Assembly: GCA_016711215.1 (NCBI GenBank)
Contig: JADJTL010000004.1
Location: 1-64,000, forward strand
DNA: 64,000 bases
From: Pseudomonadota bacterium
Lineage (GTDB): Bacteria; Myxococcota_A; Polyangia; GCA-2747355
Direction: 5' to 3'
In this document: positions 28,348 to 37,570 of the stretch, in pieces
Numbering within the stretch: position 1 is the first letter of the stretch
How the letters are laid out: each line of letters begins with the position of its first letter
Program-made: the position numbers and the translations under genes
Notes under the pieces: generated by a model
The model's input: only the letters and a program-made list of their open reading frames with translations
What the model was told of the DNA's origin: nothing
Databases searched by the model: none

Positions 28348-30504
28348 ATGAACGCCCTCTCACGTGCTGCTCGACCCCTCGGGCTGCTGCTGCTCGGCGG
28401 CCTGCTGCTGCTGCCTGGACTCGGCTCGTTCGGGCTGTGGGAGCCGCACGAGCTGCGCGGCGCCGACGCGGCGCATGCCGTCTTCGAGCGCGCGACGGCG
28501 GCGGACAGCGCGGCTCGCGGCGTCGCCACCGCCCCCGCCCTCCGCCCCCCGACCCCGCCCCTCCAGACCTGGGCCATCGCGCTTGGCATGCGCGTCTTCG
28601 GCGCCCATGAGCTGGGCGCGCGGCTCCCACTGGCGCTTTGTGGCCTGCTCGGGCTGCTGCTGGCCTACCGCTTCGCCTCACGGCTCTTCGGCAGCGACGC
28701 AGGCCTGGCGGCGGGCTTCGTGCTGCTCACGACCCCGGCCTTCGTCTTCGCCAGCCGTCAGCTCGCGGGCGAGATCGTCGCCGACGTGGCGGCGCTGACG
28801 GCGCTCGGTGGCCTGGCGGCCTACCTCTGGCCGCGCGACGGCCAGCGCCGCGTCGCCGACCTGGCGCTGGGTGCGCTCGGCTTGGTCGCCGGCTTTCTCG
28901 CGCGCGGCGCGCTGCTCGGCAGTGCCTTTCCGCTGGTCGTGCTGACGATCGCGCTGATCGGGCAAAGACAGACACTCGGCGCCGGCGAACGACGCGTCGT
29001 CCTGCCGGCCCTGCTCGGCGCCGTGCTGCTCGCGGCCGCGGCCATCGGCGCGCTGCTGAGCGCCCTCGGCGGCGGGCCGATCCTGCTCTACGGCGCCCTA
29101 CCCCACGCCTGGGCCAGCCCCGCGACCTTCGATGTCGCGCTGGAGAACCTCGGCTACGGCACCTTCCCCTGGTTCGCGCTGCTGCCGCTCGCGCTCGCGG
29201 GCTTCGCCTGGCTCCAGCGCGACGACGACACGGCGCCAGCCAGCGACGCCACCGCACGCGAGGCCGCCGCGGCGCTCGTGCTGCTGCTGGGAGTGGTCCT
29301 CGGCTACCTCGTCGCCGCGCTCTGGTCGCCCTTCTTCGGCCCGCTGCGCTATCCCGCGCTGCCATGGGCCTGCATGGCGATCGGGGTCTGGGCCGCCCGC
29401 ACCTGGCGCGAGGGACTCCGACAGCCGCTCTGGGGCGTCATCGCGGCCAGCGTGCTGCTGGTCTTACACCAGGATTTCTTCCTGCGGCCGGCGACGCTAG
29501 CCTTCAGCTTCCTCGAGCAGCCGCCGCCCTTTCCGGCCGGCGTGGACATCCGCCTGGCGACGCGCCTCTTCGGGATCGGCAGCGCCGCGCTCTGTTTGCT
29601 CGCCCTCAGCCCGCTCTTCGACGCCTGGCCGCGCCTGGCCGCGCCTGGCGCGCGAATCGCGCGCTCCGCCGGACTGGCCCTGGCGGCGCTGGCGCTGGCC
29701 TTCGCCTTCTGGTGCGCGCAGTTCCTCACGCCAGCGTTGAGCCATCACCTGTCGAACAAGGCCCTCTTCACGACCTATCAGCAATGCCGTCGCGGCGACG
29801 AGCGACTGGCACAATTCGGCGTCGTCGGCCGCAGCGCGTCGTACTACAACGCGCAAGCGCTCGACACGCTCAACAGCGAAGACGAGCTCTTCGCGCGCCT
29901 GGCGCGGCCCGAGCGCCAGTTCGTGCTGATCCCGGCGCCGAACCTCGGCGTGATCCACCGCGCTGCGCGCCAGCGCGGCGTCGCCTACTACGTGCTCGAC
30001 GATCGCAGCTCGCGCTACCTGGTGCTGACCAATCGGCTGAGCGCGCCCTGCGCGACCGACCACAACCCGCTCAGGCAGTCGGTGACCCGCGTGCGACCGC
30101 GCCCCCAACACGCGCTGATCGCCAACTTCGAGCAGCAGGTCGAGCTGATCGGCTACGACCTCCCGGCCTCGGCGCTACGTGGCGGCAAGCTGCCGATCAC
30201 CCTCTACTTCCACGTCCTCGGCAACGTCGCCCCCAACTACAAGCTCTTCATCCACTTCGACGCGCCCGATAACCGCTTCCACGGCGACCATGAGCCGCTC
30301 GCCGGCAAGTACCCGACGCAGCATTGGCTCGCTGGAGACTTCATCGTCGACCGCCATGAGGTCGAGCTGCCGCTGCTGACGACCGTCTCGGGCACCTACG
30401 CGATCTGGGCCGGCTTCTGGCTTGGCGAGCAGCGCCTGAAGGTCATCAGCGGACCGAGCGATGGCGCCAACCGCGTGCGCATCGCCACGGTCACCGTGCG
30501 CTAG
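28348..30504 (+). CDS. GT39-family membrane glycosyltransferase (ArnT/PMT-like)
   Basis: Integral membrane transferase of 718 residues using a polyprenyl-phosphate sugar. About ten hydrophobic helices; the first extracytoplasmic loop contains the acidic WEPHELRGADAAHAVF segment typical of PMT_2 catalytic loops, followed by TPPLQTWAIALGMRVFGAHELGARLP. A 250-residue soluble C-terminal part has beta strands (KLPITLYFHVLGNVAPNYKL). It diverges from the glycan operon and probably adds sugar to a lipid or protein. ATG 28348 starts just before the first helix; longer frames overlap the divergent gene. Confidence 0.88.
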   Translation: MNALSRAARPLGLLLLGGLLLLPGLGSFGLWEPHELRGADAAHAVFERATAADSAARGVATAPALRPPTPPLQTWAIALGMRVFGAHELGARLPLALCGLLGLLLAYRFASRLFGSDAGLAAGFVLLTTPAFVFASRQLAGEIVADVAALTALGGLAAYLWPRDGQRRVADLALGALGLVAGFLARGALLGSAFPLVVLTIALIGQRQTLGAGERRVVLPALLGAVLLAAAAIGALLSALGGGPILLYGALPHAWASPATFDVALENLGYGTFPWFALLPLALAGFAWLQRDDDTAPASDATAREAAAALVLLLGVVLGYLVAALWSPFFGPLRYPALPWACMAIGVWAARTWREGLRQPLWGVIAASVLLVLHQDFFLRPATLAFSFLEQPPPFPAGVDIRLATRLFGIGSAALCLLALSPLFDAWPRLAAPGARIARSAGLALAALALAFAFWCAQFLTPALSHHLSNKALFTTYQQCRRGDERLAQFGVVGRSASYYNAQALDTLNSEDELFARLARPERQFVLIPAPNLGVIHRAARQRGVAYYVLDDRSSRYLVLTNRLSAPCATDHNPLRQSVTRVRPRPQHALIANFEQQVELIGYDLPASALRGGKLPITLYFHVLGNVAPNYKLFIHFDAPDNRFHGDHEPLAGKYPTQHWLAGDFIVDRHEVELPLLTTVSGTYAIWAGFWLGEQRLKVISGPSDGANRVRIATVTVR

Positions 30505-30549
30505 CCTCCGCCTCATTGTCGAGCAGGCAGGGTCCGATCGGGCCCAGTA

Positions 30550-31068
30550 CTATTGCCGAGCGGGCGCTGGGCGCGCGGTCGGGCCGAGCTTCGCGATCAG
30601 CGCGCGGCGCACGGGCTCGGGCACAAAGGCACCGACCTCGCCGCCGAGCCGCGCCACCTCCTTGACCAGGCTCGAGCTGACGTAGAAGTTGCTCTGGTCG
30701 GTCATCAAGAAGACCGTGTCGAGCGCTGGTTCCAGCGCCCGGTTCATCAGCGCGAGCTGGAACTCATACTCGAAGTCGGCTACCGCCCGCAGCCCGCGCA
30801 CGATGGTCTGCGCCCCGCGGCGCCGCGCGTAGTCGACCAGCAGGCCGTCGAAGGCGTCGACCTCGACCCTGCTATCCTCGCCGACCACCTGCCGGAGCAA
30901 GGCCACCCGCTCGGCGCGTTCGAAGAGCCCACCCTTGCGCGCGTTCTCGGCCACGGCGATCACGACGCGCTCGAAGACACCGAGGGCGCGCTGCAGGATG
31001 TCGAGATGACCATGGGTCACCGGATCGAAGGAGCCCGGGTAGATGGCCAGGCGCGGGGCGATGCTCAT
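30550..31068 (-). CDS. coaD: phosphopantetheine adenylyltransferase
   Basis: Penultimate step of coenzyme A synthesis: ATP plus 4'-phosphopantetheine to dephospho-CoA. The nucleotidyltransferase signature IYPGSFDPVTHGHLDI is at the N-terminus, RGLRAVADFEYEFQLALMNR in the middle and YVSSSLVKEVARLGG near the end; 172 residues, slightly longer than usual by a Pro/Ala tail. Start ATG overlaps the rsmD stop by 4 nt, the classic rsmD-coaD pair. All residues expected of the active site look present. Confidence 0.97.
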   Translation of the reverse strand: MSIAPRLAIYPGSFDPVTHGHLDILQRALGVFERVVIAVAENARKGGLFERAERVALLRQVVGEDSRVEVDAFDGLLVDYARRRGAQTIVRGLRAVADFEYEFQLALMNRALEPALDTVFLMTDQSNFYVSSSLVKEVARLGGEVGAFVPEPVRRALIAKLGPTARPAPARQ

Positions 31069-31643
31069 GTCGACTCCTCAGGCGCGAGCGCTTCGAGCGC
31101 CAACAGGCTGACACCCGTCTTCCCATAGCCACGGGTGAGCAAGCGGCGCAAGCCTCCAGCAGAGGCGGGGAGCTCGCGCCGCAAATCATGCTCGACGACG
31201 ATCAACGCCGCCGGATCGAGCAGGCCCAGGGCCACGAGGGCGGCGAGCGGCGGCCACGGATCGTCGCGATAGGGCGGGTCCGTCAGCACGAGCGCGAAGC
31301 GCTGCGGCTCCGCGCCGAGCCGCGGCAGCCCGGCCTCCACCGTCGTCGTCAGCAGAGCAGCCCGCGCGCCGAGGCCGAGCGCTGCGGCGTTCTTCGCGAT
31401 CACCTCGGCGCAAGAGGCCTCCCGCTCGATGAAGGTGCAATGGCTGGCGCCGCGGCTCAAGGCCTCGAGGCCGAGCGCGCCGCTGCCCGCATAGAGGTCG
31501 AGGACGCGCACGCCCTCGAGCTCCAGCCGCGCCGACACCATCGAGAAGATCGCCTCGCGCACACGATCCGCGGTCGGCCGGGTCGCGCGACCCGGCGGTG
31601 CGAGCAGCCTCCGTCCACGCGCTTGACCTGCTACGATGCGCAT
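31065..31643 (-). CDS. rsmD: 16S rRNA (guanine-966-N2)-methyltransferase
   Basis: SAM-dependent methyltransferase that modifies G966 of 16S rRNA during 30S assembly. 192 residues. Seen: MRIVAGQARGRRL, RPTADRVREAIFSM, SAM loop VLDLYAGSGALGLEALSRGA and catalytic LTDPPY. ATG 31643 is chosen because it gives the standard family N-terminus; an ATG at 31655 and a far longer frame to 32453 exist, but the latter runs antisense through the type III-like genes. Translationally coupled to coaD. Confidence 0.95.
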   Translation of the reverse strand: MRIVAGQARGRRLLAPPGRATRPTADRVREAIFSMVSARLELEGVRVLDLYAGSGALGLEALSRGASHCTFIEREASCAEVIAKNAAALGLGARAALLTTTVEAGLPRLGAEPQRFALVLTDPPYRDDPWPPLAALVALGLLDPAALIVVEHDLRRELPASAGGLRRLLTRGYGKTGVSLLALEALAPEEST

Positions 31644-31775
31644 CGCAGCCAGCATCCTAGTCCGTCTCTCGCCTTTCGCCCATCGTTCGGCCGCTGCCTC
31701 GGTCGACCACCAGTGGCGACACCAGCGGCGGCACAGCCGTCCTGGCCCCGATCGCTTCTGGTGTATGCTGCCCCG

Positions 31776-32312
31776 GTGGAGCCGACCACCGCCTTCACAG
31801 CCTCGGCCGTCGACGAGCTCAGCGCGCGTGAACGCGGCGTTTTGCTCGGCAGCGTGCTCTTCGCCAGCGAGGCCTCGGGGCGCGTCCGCGGGCTCGCCGC
31901 TCCCTTCGCCGAACGCTGTCTGCGGGCGCGTCGCGCCCTCGACGCCCGCCCCGAGCACGAGCGACGCCGGCTGGTCCAACAGCTCGTGCAGCAGCTCGGC
32001 TGGCCGCTGCCCGATAAGATCGAAGAGGTCCCGCCCGACGAAATCGCGCGGCTCCTGGAGAGCTGGCCGGGATCCGTTGCCGCGGCTATCTGCGCGCTGC
32101 TGCCAAGAACCCTGCAACACGAGCTGGGCCGCTTCGCCCTCCCGCACCAGCTCAGCCCCGCGCTGCAGCACGCCCTCTCGGCTCAGGTGCTCGCGCCGCT
32201 CGGACGCCGCGAGGCGCAGCGCCCGACCGCCCGTCCAGCGCCCCCAACCCTCGAGCCGCCCGACCCCGCCGGCAGCGGCCAGCCTCGGACGCCGCGGCGG
32301 AGCCCGCGATGA
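31776..32312 (+). CDS. unknown protein coupled to SctL/SctN, possibly FliG-like
   Basis: About 178 residues, Leu/Ala/Arg-rich and helical, with a Pro-rich C-terminal tail. The segment PPDEIARLLESWPGSVAAAICALLP faintly resembles the EHPQ-type helix of the FliG middle domain, and the order FliG-FliH-FliI is the flagellar one; this is a weak resemblance. Its stop overlaps the SctL start (ATGA), so it belongs to the same transcript. GTG 31776 is selected; GTG 31761 is possible. No signal or membrane segment. Confidence 0.55.
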   Translation: MEPTTAFTASAVDELSARERGVLLGSVLFASEASGRVRGLAAPFAERCLRARRALDARPEHERRRLVQQLVQQLGWPLPDKIEEVPPDEIARLLESWPGSVAAAICALLPRTLQHELGRFALPHQLSPALQHALSAQVLAPLGRREAQRPTARPAPPTLEPPDPAGSGQPRTPRRSPR

Positions 32313-32971
32313 AGGGCCGCGTGATCCGCCAGGCTCCAGGCGCGAACGCGCCAACCTCGCCAGGTGCCGAGGTCGACCGCACGCGCGTGCTGCGAGCCGA
32401 GCAGCGGCGCAGCCTGGTCGCTGCCGAGGCGCACCTGAGCGAGGCGCGGGCACGCGCCGAGGCGCTGATCGCCGCCGCGCGCGAGCAGGGCGCGACGCTC
32501 AGGCGCGAGGCCGCGGAAGCCGGCCAGCTCGCCGCGCTGCAGGCGGTGGCCGCCGCACAACGACAGGCGCAGGAGGCCGGCACGGCGTGGCTCAAGGCGG
32601 TGGAGGACGAGCTGATCGCCCTCGGCGTCGCGATCGCGGAGAAGCTGCTCGCTGCCGCGCTCGAGCTCGCACCGGAGCGCGTCGCCGAGGTCGCCGCAGC
32701 GGTCCTGCGCGCACCGAGCTGCGGGCCGCCGCTGATGCTCCGCGCTCATCCCGATGACCTCGAGCACCTGCGCGCGGCGCTGCCCAACCTCCAGCGGGCC
32801 GCCCAGACCACCGCGCTCGCCTTGATCGCCGACGCGGCCGTGACGCGCGGCGGCGTGGTCGTCGAGGGCGCGCATGCCCTGCGCGACGGGCAGCTCGCGA
32901 CCCAGCTCAGCACCGTGGCCAGGTCCCTCGCTGGCCCGACCCAGGGCGCAACCGCGAAGGGTCCGCCGTGA
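32309..32971 (+). CDS. type III secretion stator protein (SctL/FliH-like)
   Basis: FliH/SctL proteins clamp the export ATPase and link it to the sorting platform. This 220-residue protein has the expected Ala/Glu/Gln-rich N-terminal coiled coil (VLRAEQRRSLVAAEAHLSEA onward to about residue 95) followed by the VEDELIALGVAIAEKLLAAAL helix and a C-terminal domain with MLRAHPDDLEHL and GGVVVEGAHALRDGQLATQL, matching the C-terminal FliH fold. Overlaps the genes on both sides by 4 nt (ATGA upstream, GTGA downstream). The gene symbol is left open because flagellar and injectisome forms cannot be told apart here. Confidence 0.78.
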   Translation: MKGRVIRQAPGANAPTSPGAEVDRTRVLRAEQRRSLVAAEAHLSEARARAEALIAAAREQGATLRREAAEAGQLAALQAVAAAQRQAQEAGTAWLKAVEDELIALGVAIAEKLLAAALELAPERVAEVAAAVLRAPSCGPPLMLRAHPDDLEHLRAALPNLQRAAQTTALALIADAAVTRGGVVVEGAHALRDGQLATQLSTVARSLAGPTQGATAKGPP

Positions 32972-34290
32972 CCAGCGCAGCCGCGGAGCGTCTGCGGCGC
33001 GCGCGCCAGGCGCTCGAGGGTCTCGATCCAGCGCCGGTCAGCGGCCGCATCACCGAGCTGGTCGGCCTGACGCTGCGGGCCACCCTGCCGGGCGCCCGGG
33101 TCGGAGACTACGTGACGATCGCCCGCGCGGGCCAGGCGGGGCTCGGCGCCGAGGTGATCGGGTTCAGCGGCGAGCAGGTGCTGCTGATGCCGCTGGGCGA
33201 GGTGCAGGGGCTCGGCGCCAGCAGCCGGGTGATCAACAGCGGCGAGCGCCTCAGCCTGCGCTGCGGAAGCGCGCTGCTCGGCTGCGTGCTCGACGCGCTG
33301 GGCGAGCCCTGGGACAGCGCCACGCCGCTCGCCCGCGAGCTCCACCCCTGGGCCTGCGATCGTCCGCCACCCGATCCCCTCAGCCGCCCGCCGATCACGC
33401 GACCGCTGACGCTCGGCGTCCGCGCCATCGATGGCCTGCTGACGGTCGGAGAGGGGCAGCGCCTCGGTCTCTTCGCCGGCTCCGGCGTGGGCAAGTCGAC
33501 GCTGCTCGGTCAGCTCGCGCGTCAGGCCGAGGTCGATGTCTGTGTGGTTTGCCTGATCGGCGAGCGCGGCCGCGAGGTCCGTGAGTTCATCGACGGCGCG
33601 CTCGGTCCCGGGCTCGCACGCGCGGTCGTCGTCTGCGCCACGAGCGACGTACCACCGCTGCTGCGCCTCAAGGCCGCGCACACCGCCACCGCCGTCGCGG
33701 AGTGGTTCCGCCAGGACGGTCGGCGCGTGCTCTTGCTGATGGACTCCGTCACGCGCTACGCGCGGGCGCTGCGTGAGGTGGCGCTGGCCGCCGGCGAGCC
33801 CCCCGCGCGCCGCGGTTATCCGCCGAGCGTCTTTGCGCAGCTGCCCCGCCTGCTCGAGCGCGGCGGGACGGCGCCAACAGGCTCGATCACCGCGATCTAC
33901 ACCGTCTTGGTCGAGGGCGATGATCTCGAGGAGCCGGTGGCGGACGAGACCCGCGGCATCCTCGACGGCCACATCGTCCTCTCGCGCCGGCTGGCCGAGG
34001 AGGGGCATTGGCCGGCGATCGACGTGCTGCAGAGCGTCTCCCGCGTGATGCCCGCCGTCACCGACGAGGCGCAGCGCCGAGCCGCCCAGCGCCTGCGCCA
34101 GCTCCTCGCCGTCTACGAAGCGCGCCGCGACCTGATCGTGTTGGGCGCCTACCAGCGCGGCTCCGACGCCGAGACCGACCTGGCCGTCGCCAAGATCGAC
34201 GCCATCCGCCGCTTCCTCCGCCAAGGCGCCCACGAGCGCTGCTCCCTCGGCGAAACCACCGAGGCGCTAGGCGCGCTGCTCCGCGACTAG
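32968..34290 (+). CDS. type III secretion / flagellar export ATPase (SctN/FliI-like)
   Basis: F1-beta-like ATPase (440 residues) that unfolds substrates and detaches chaperones. Order: beta-barrel N-terminus (RITELVGLTLRATLPG), Walker A FAGSGVGKSTLL, IGERGREVREF, Walker B LLLMDSVTRYARALREV, then RRGYPPSVFAQLPRLLERGG and the C-terminal ISTxR-like region DGHIVLSRRLAEEGHWPAID. Catalytic features look intact. It is coupled to SctL, but no membrane export gate (SctRSTUV), secretin or flagellar gene is in the window, so the module is either a remnant or its partners lie outside. A porin gene follows 72 bp downstream. Confidence 0.9.
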   Translation: MTSAAAERLRRARQALEGLDPAPVSGRITELVGLTLRATLPGARVGDYVTIARAGQAGLGAEVIGFSGEQVLLMPLGEVQGLGASSRVINSGERLSLRCGSALLGCVLDALGEPWDSATPLARELHPWACDRPPPDPLSRPPITRPLTLGVRAIDGLLTVGEGQRLGLFAGSGVGKSTLLGQLARQAEVDVCVVCLIGERGREVREFIDGALGPGLARAVVVCATSDVPPLLRLKAAHTATAVAEWFRQDGRRVLLLMDSVTRYARALREVALAAGEPPARRGYPPSVFAQLPRLLERGGTAPTGSITAIYTVLVEGDDLEEPVADETRGILDGHIVLSRRLAEEGHWPAIDVLQSVSRVMPAVTDEAQRRAAQRLRQLLAVYEARRDLIVLGAYQRGSDAETDLAVAKIDAIRRFLRQGAHERCSLGETTEALGALLRD

Positions 34291-34362
34291 CTGCGGCGCG
34301 CGCCGCAGCTTCGGACCCGCGCTGTGGTAGCCTCCGCGACGACGACTATGGAGTGAAGCCTC

Positions 34363-35661
34363 ATGCGCCTGCCGCTCGTAGTGCTCGTCTCAGCGCTTCT
34401 CTTGCTCTTCGCGGCCCCGCGTGCGCATGCCGCGCCTTACCCGACCGCGCCGCTGCCGACGAGCACCACGTCGACCCCTGAGGGCCCGATCAACGCGGCG
34501 GTGAAGCCGGCAGCGAAGCAGGGCCTCACGCTAGCCACAGCCGACGGTCGCGTCTCGCTGACCGTGCGGGGCCGGCTGCAGGCGCGCTACGAGGCCGACC
34601 TGCCCCATGCCGCGGGCGCCTCGGCCTCGCAGATCGTGCAGCTCCGCCGCGTGCGCCTGGTGCTGCAGGGCCACGCCTGGAGCAGCCACCTGCGCTACTA
34701 CTTCCAGCTCGGACTCGCGCCCCGTGATCAGCTCGGCGGACTCACCGCTGACGACGGCAGCATCAGACGCAACCCGCTGCGCGACGCCAACCTCGAGTTC
34801 GACCGTTGGCGTGATTTGACGGTGCGGGTCGGCCAAATGAAGGTGCCCTTTTCGCGCGAACGCGTGCAGTCCTCCAGCGCGCTGAACCTCGTCGACCGCT
34901 CAGCGGCCAACGAGGAGTTCAACCTCGATCGCGACCTCGGCCTGCAGCTGACCTCGAGGGATCTCGGGGGAAGGGGCTGGCTCGGCTATAGCATCGGCAT
35001 CTTCGCCGGCCACGGACGCAACGCCTACCAGCCGCAAGGCTTCGGTATGCTCTACGTCGCGCGCCTCGAGGCGCGCCCGCTCGGCAGCTTCGACGACTAC
35101 CTGGGCGCGGACCTCGCGCGCGAGCCACGCCCGCGCCTCGGCCTCGGGCTGGCCTATGCCTTTCAGGATCAGGCGGTCGCCGATCGGGGCGTGTTTGGCG
35201 AACGCTTCGCCGACGGCGGCACGAGCGACTTCCACCACGCCACCGCCGATCTCGTGCTGAAGTGGCGCGGCTTGGCGCTGCAGGGGGCGCTGCATTGGCG
35301 CCACGCGACCCAGCGCCGGGGCGGGGGCACGCTGGACGAGGCCGGCGCGCCGCTAGCGCTGGTCGCAGGGCGCAGCGGTATCGGCGCCTTCGCCCAGCTC
35401 GGCTGGCTGCCACTGCCCTGGCTCGATCTCGAGCTGGTCGCGCGCTACGCCTTGCTGCGCGATCCCTACCACAGAGGGGTGAGCAGCCTGCCCCAGCGTG
35501 ACGAGGCCACGCTCGGCGCGAGCTACTACTTCGCCAAGCACGACCTCAAGCTACAGCTCGACTATGCGCGCAGCTTCGACGATACGATCGCGCGGCGCTA
35601 TTGGGACGCGCTCAGCGACGGCACCGATCGCCTGCGTCTGCAGCTCCAGCTCTATTTTTGA
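34363..35661 (+). CDS. outer-membrane porin (OprO/OprP-like)
   Basis: A 432-residue beta-barrel with a clear signal peptide (LVSALLLLFAAPRAHA) ending at about residue 25 and a C-terminal phenylalanine preceded by LQLQLYF, the usual barrel-assembly signal. Features of phosphate-selective porins: RGRLQARYEADL, LRRVRLVLQGHAWSSHLRYYFQ, LEFDRWRDLTVRVGQMKVPFSRER and NLVDRSAANEEF. Substrate is uncertain. It may be transcribed with or without the upstream ATPase; the gap has no clear terminator. ATG follows a short A/T-containing stretch. Confidence 0.85.
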   Translation: MRLPLVVLVSALLLLFAAPRAHAAPYPTAPLPTSTTSTPEGPINAAVKPAAKQGLTLATADGRVSLTVRGRLQARYEADLPHAAGASASQIVQLRRVRLVLQGHAWSSHLRYYFQLGLAPRDQLGGLTADDGSIRRNPLRDANLEFDRWRDLTVRVGQMKVPFSRERVQSSSALNLVDRSAANEEFNLDRDLGLQLTSRDLGGRGWLGYSIGIFAGHGRNAYQPQGFGMLYVARLEARPLGSFDDYLGADLAREPRPRLGLGLAYAFQDQAVADRGVFGERFADGGTSDFHHATADLVLKWRGLALQGALHWRHATQRRGGGTLDEAGAPLALVAGRSGIGAFAQLGWLPLPWLDLELVARYALLRDPYHRGVSSLPQRDEATLGASYYFAKHDLKLQLDYARSFDDTIARRYWDALSDGTDRLRLQLQLYF

Positions 35662-35725
35662 CGCCGAGCGCTGGATCGCCGTTGCGCCAGCGCTGCTGCG
35701 CGCAGCATCGGGAGGAGAGCTGACC

Positions 35726-35980
35726 ATGGGCAGTCGGCGCAAGCGCAGACGCAGCGATCGGGGCAGCCGCGGCGGCGGCGCGGGCGGTGGCACGGGCCGC
35801 GGCGCGGGCGGTGGCAGAGAAGCGACCCGGGGCGGTTTGCTCGGCGGCCTTCGCGGCGGCTTCAAGGGCATCGTCGGCCAGGGTGCGCCGCGCCGGCGCG
35901 AGTCGTTGCTGAGCCGTTGGCTGAGCTATGCGTTGCTCGCCGCGGCCGTGGCCCTGCTGATCTACCGGCTCAACCGGTGA
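35726..35980 (+). CDS. small Arg/Gly-rich membrane protein
   Basis: An 84-residue protein with a highly basic, glycine-rich N-terminal half and one C-terminal membrane helix (WLSYALLAAAVALLIYRL). The start ATG 35726 has GGAGGAG about 8 nt upstream. Its stop overlaps the GTG start of the histidine kinase gene (GTGA), so the two may be translated together. No family recognised. A tail-anchored role next to the kinase is an inference. Confidence 0.6.
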   Translation: MGSRRKRRRSDRGSRGGGAGGGTGRGAGGGREATRGGLLGGLRGGFKGIVGQGAPRRRESLLSRWLSYALLAAAVALLIYRLNR

Positions 35981-37488
35981 GGACTCCGGCGAAGCGCGGC
36001 CCGGCGCTCACGCGCGCCGGCACCCTCGGCGGCCACCCACAACGGGCGAGCTCTTCGCTCTTCGGCCGCATGCTCGTCGCGCACCTCGTCCCGAGCCTCC
36101 TGCTCTTAGCGCTCTTTGGCTGGCTGATCGACGGGATCGCGGCGCGCGAGCTCGAGGTGTCGCTGGGCCGCCGCCTGACCGCCGTGGCCCAGGCCGCCAC
36201 GAGCCAGGTGCCACCCGACGTGATCCGCTTTCTTGGCGCCGGCGACGACACGAGCCGCACCGCCCGCCGCCTGCACCAGCGCCTCGACGAGCTGCGGCGC
36301 CGCACGCGCGTGGCCCGCATCTTCGTGCTCGACGGGGCCCTCCGCAGCCGCGCCGACACCGATGCGCGCGTCCGCATCGGTGACCACTACTACCAGGCCG
36401 AGGCCCATCGCAACGAGCTGCAGCGGGTCTTCCGCGGCGGCGAGGCCAGCTCACTGCTCTTCATCGGGCGTGACGGCCGCAGCTACAAGACCGGTTATGC
36501 CGCGCTCCGCGACGGGGCCCAGGTCATCGCCGCGCTCGGGGTCGAGGCCAGCCCGGAGTTCGTCGACGCGCTGGCCAGCCTGCGCGCCTACCTGATCCTG
36601 GCCGGCCTGGGCATCAGCCTGCTGCTGGTGGCCGTCACGCTCATCGTCGCGCGCCGTGTCACGCGGCCCTTGCGGCAGCTCGCCAACGCGGCCGCGCGCA
36701 TTGGCGCCGGCCAACTCGAGACGCCAGTCGCCCCGCATGGCCGCGACGAGGTCGGCGTGCTGGCGACGACGATGAACCAGATGCGCGTCGATCTGCTGGC
36801 GCGCGAGCGGCAAGCCCAGCTGATGCTCGCGGGCATCGCGCATGAGGTGCGCAACCCCCTGGGCGGCATCGCGCTCTTCGCCGGCTTGCTGCGCGAGGAG
36901 CTGGCCGAGCACCCGACCCAGCGCGAGATGGTCGCGCGGATCGAGCGCGAGACCGAGCACCTCAAGCGCATCGTGACGGAGTTCCTCGACTACGCTCGCC
37001 GCTCGCCGCCGCAGCTCGCGCCGACTGCCCTGGCACCGCTGCTCGCCGAGGTCGCCGAGGTCCTGGCCAACGACGCCCAGCTCGCGCAGGTCGTGCTGCG
37101 CCACGAGAGCGAGGCGCTGATCGTCCCCGCCGACGCCGAGCGCTTGCGGCGCCTGCTGCTCAACCTGGCGCGCAACGCGATCCAGGCCTGCTCGGCGGGC
37201 GGTCAGGTCACGCTGCGCTGCGCCCTGGAGGGGGAGCAGGTCGTCCTCGAGGTGATCGACGACGGCTGCGGCATTCCCGCCGCGCTGCGCGAGCGCGTGC
37301 TCGAGCCCTTCTTCACCACCCGCGAGCGCGGCACGGGACTCGGCCTCGCGCTCTCGCAGCACGTCGCCGAGGATCACGGCGGCACGCTCGAGGTGCATGG
37401 CGACGAGGGTCGGGGCACGACGATACGCGTGACGCTCCCCGCGGCCGGAGCCGCGCCAGCGCCCGCCTGCAACCGCGAGGACGGCTGA
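35977..37488 (+). CDS. membrane sensor histidine kinase
   Basis: Two-component sensor of about 503 residues. Two membrane helices (near residues 33-52 and 205-225) flank an extracytoplasmic sensor of about 150 residues; HAMP follows (VTRPLRQLANAAARIGAG), then the H-box AGIAHEVRNPLGG (phospho-acceptor His about 289), N-box LLNLARNAIQAC, G1 DDGCGIP and G2 GTGLGLALS. The extracytoplasmic domain is unrecognised. GTG 35977 overlaps the preceding stop and is preferred over an in-frame ATG at 36070. Its likely partner, an NtrC-type regulator, lies 1.8 kb downstream beyond an opposed gene. Confidence 0.9.
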   Translation: MRTPAKRGPALTRAGTLGGHPQRASSSLFGRMLVAHLVPSLLLLALFGWLIDGIAARELEVSLGRRLTAVAQAATSQVPPDVIRFLGAGDDTSRTARRLHQRLDELRRRTRVARIFVLDGALRSRADTDARVRIGDHYYQAEAHRNELQRVFRGGEASSLLFIGRDGRSYKTGYAALRDGAQVIAALGVEASPEFVDALASLRAYLILAGLGISLLLVAVTLIVARRVTRPLRQLANAAARIGAGQLETPVAPHGRDEVGVLATTMNQMRVDLLARERQAQLMLAGIAHEVRNPLGGIALFAGLLREELAEHPTQREMVARIERETEHLKRIVTEFLDYARRSPPQLAPTALAPLLAEVAEVLANDAQLAQVVLRHESEALIVPADAERLRRLLLNLARNAIQACSAGGQVTLRCALEGEQVVLEVIDDGCGIPAALRERVLEPFFTTRERGTGLGLALSQHVAEDHGGTLEVHGDEGRGTTIRVTLPAAGAAPAPACNREDG

Positions 37489-37570
37489 TCGCCCCACGAT
37501 CGAGTGACGCAGCCGAGTGACGCAGCCGCGACGGGGTGGGTGGTCGCGGGGGCAAGACGGCTTGCGCGGC

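Noticed and set aside
31644..32453. N-terminal extension of the rsmD frame
   Set aside because: Runs antisense through the coupled type III-like genes; rsmD has its standard family start at 31643.
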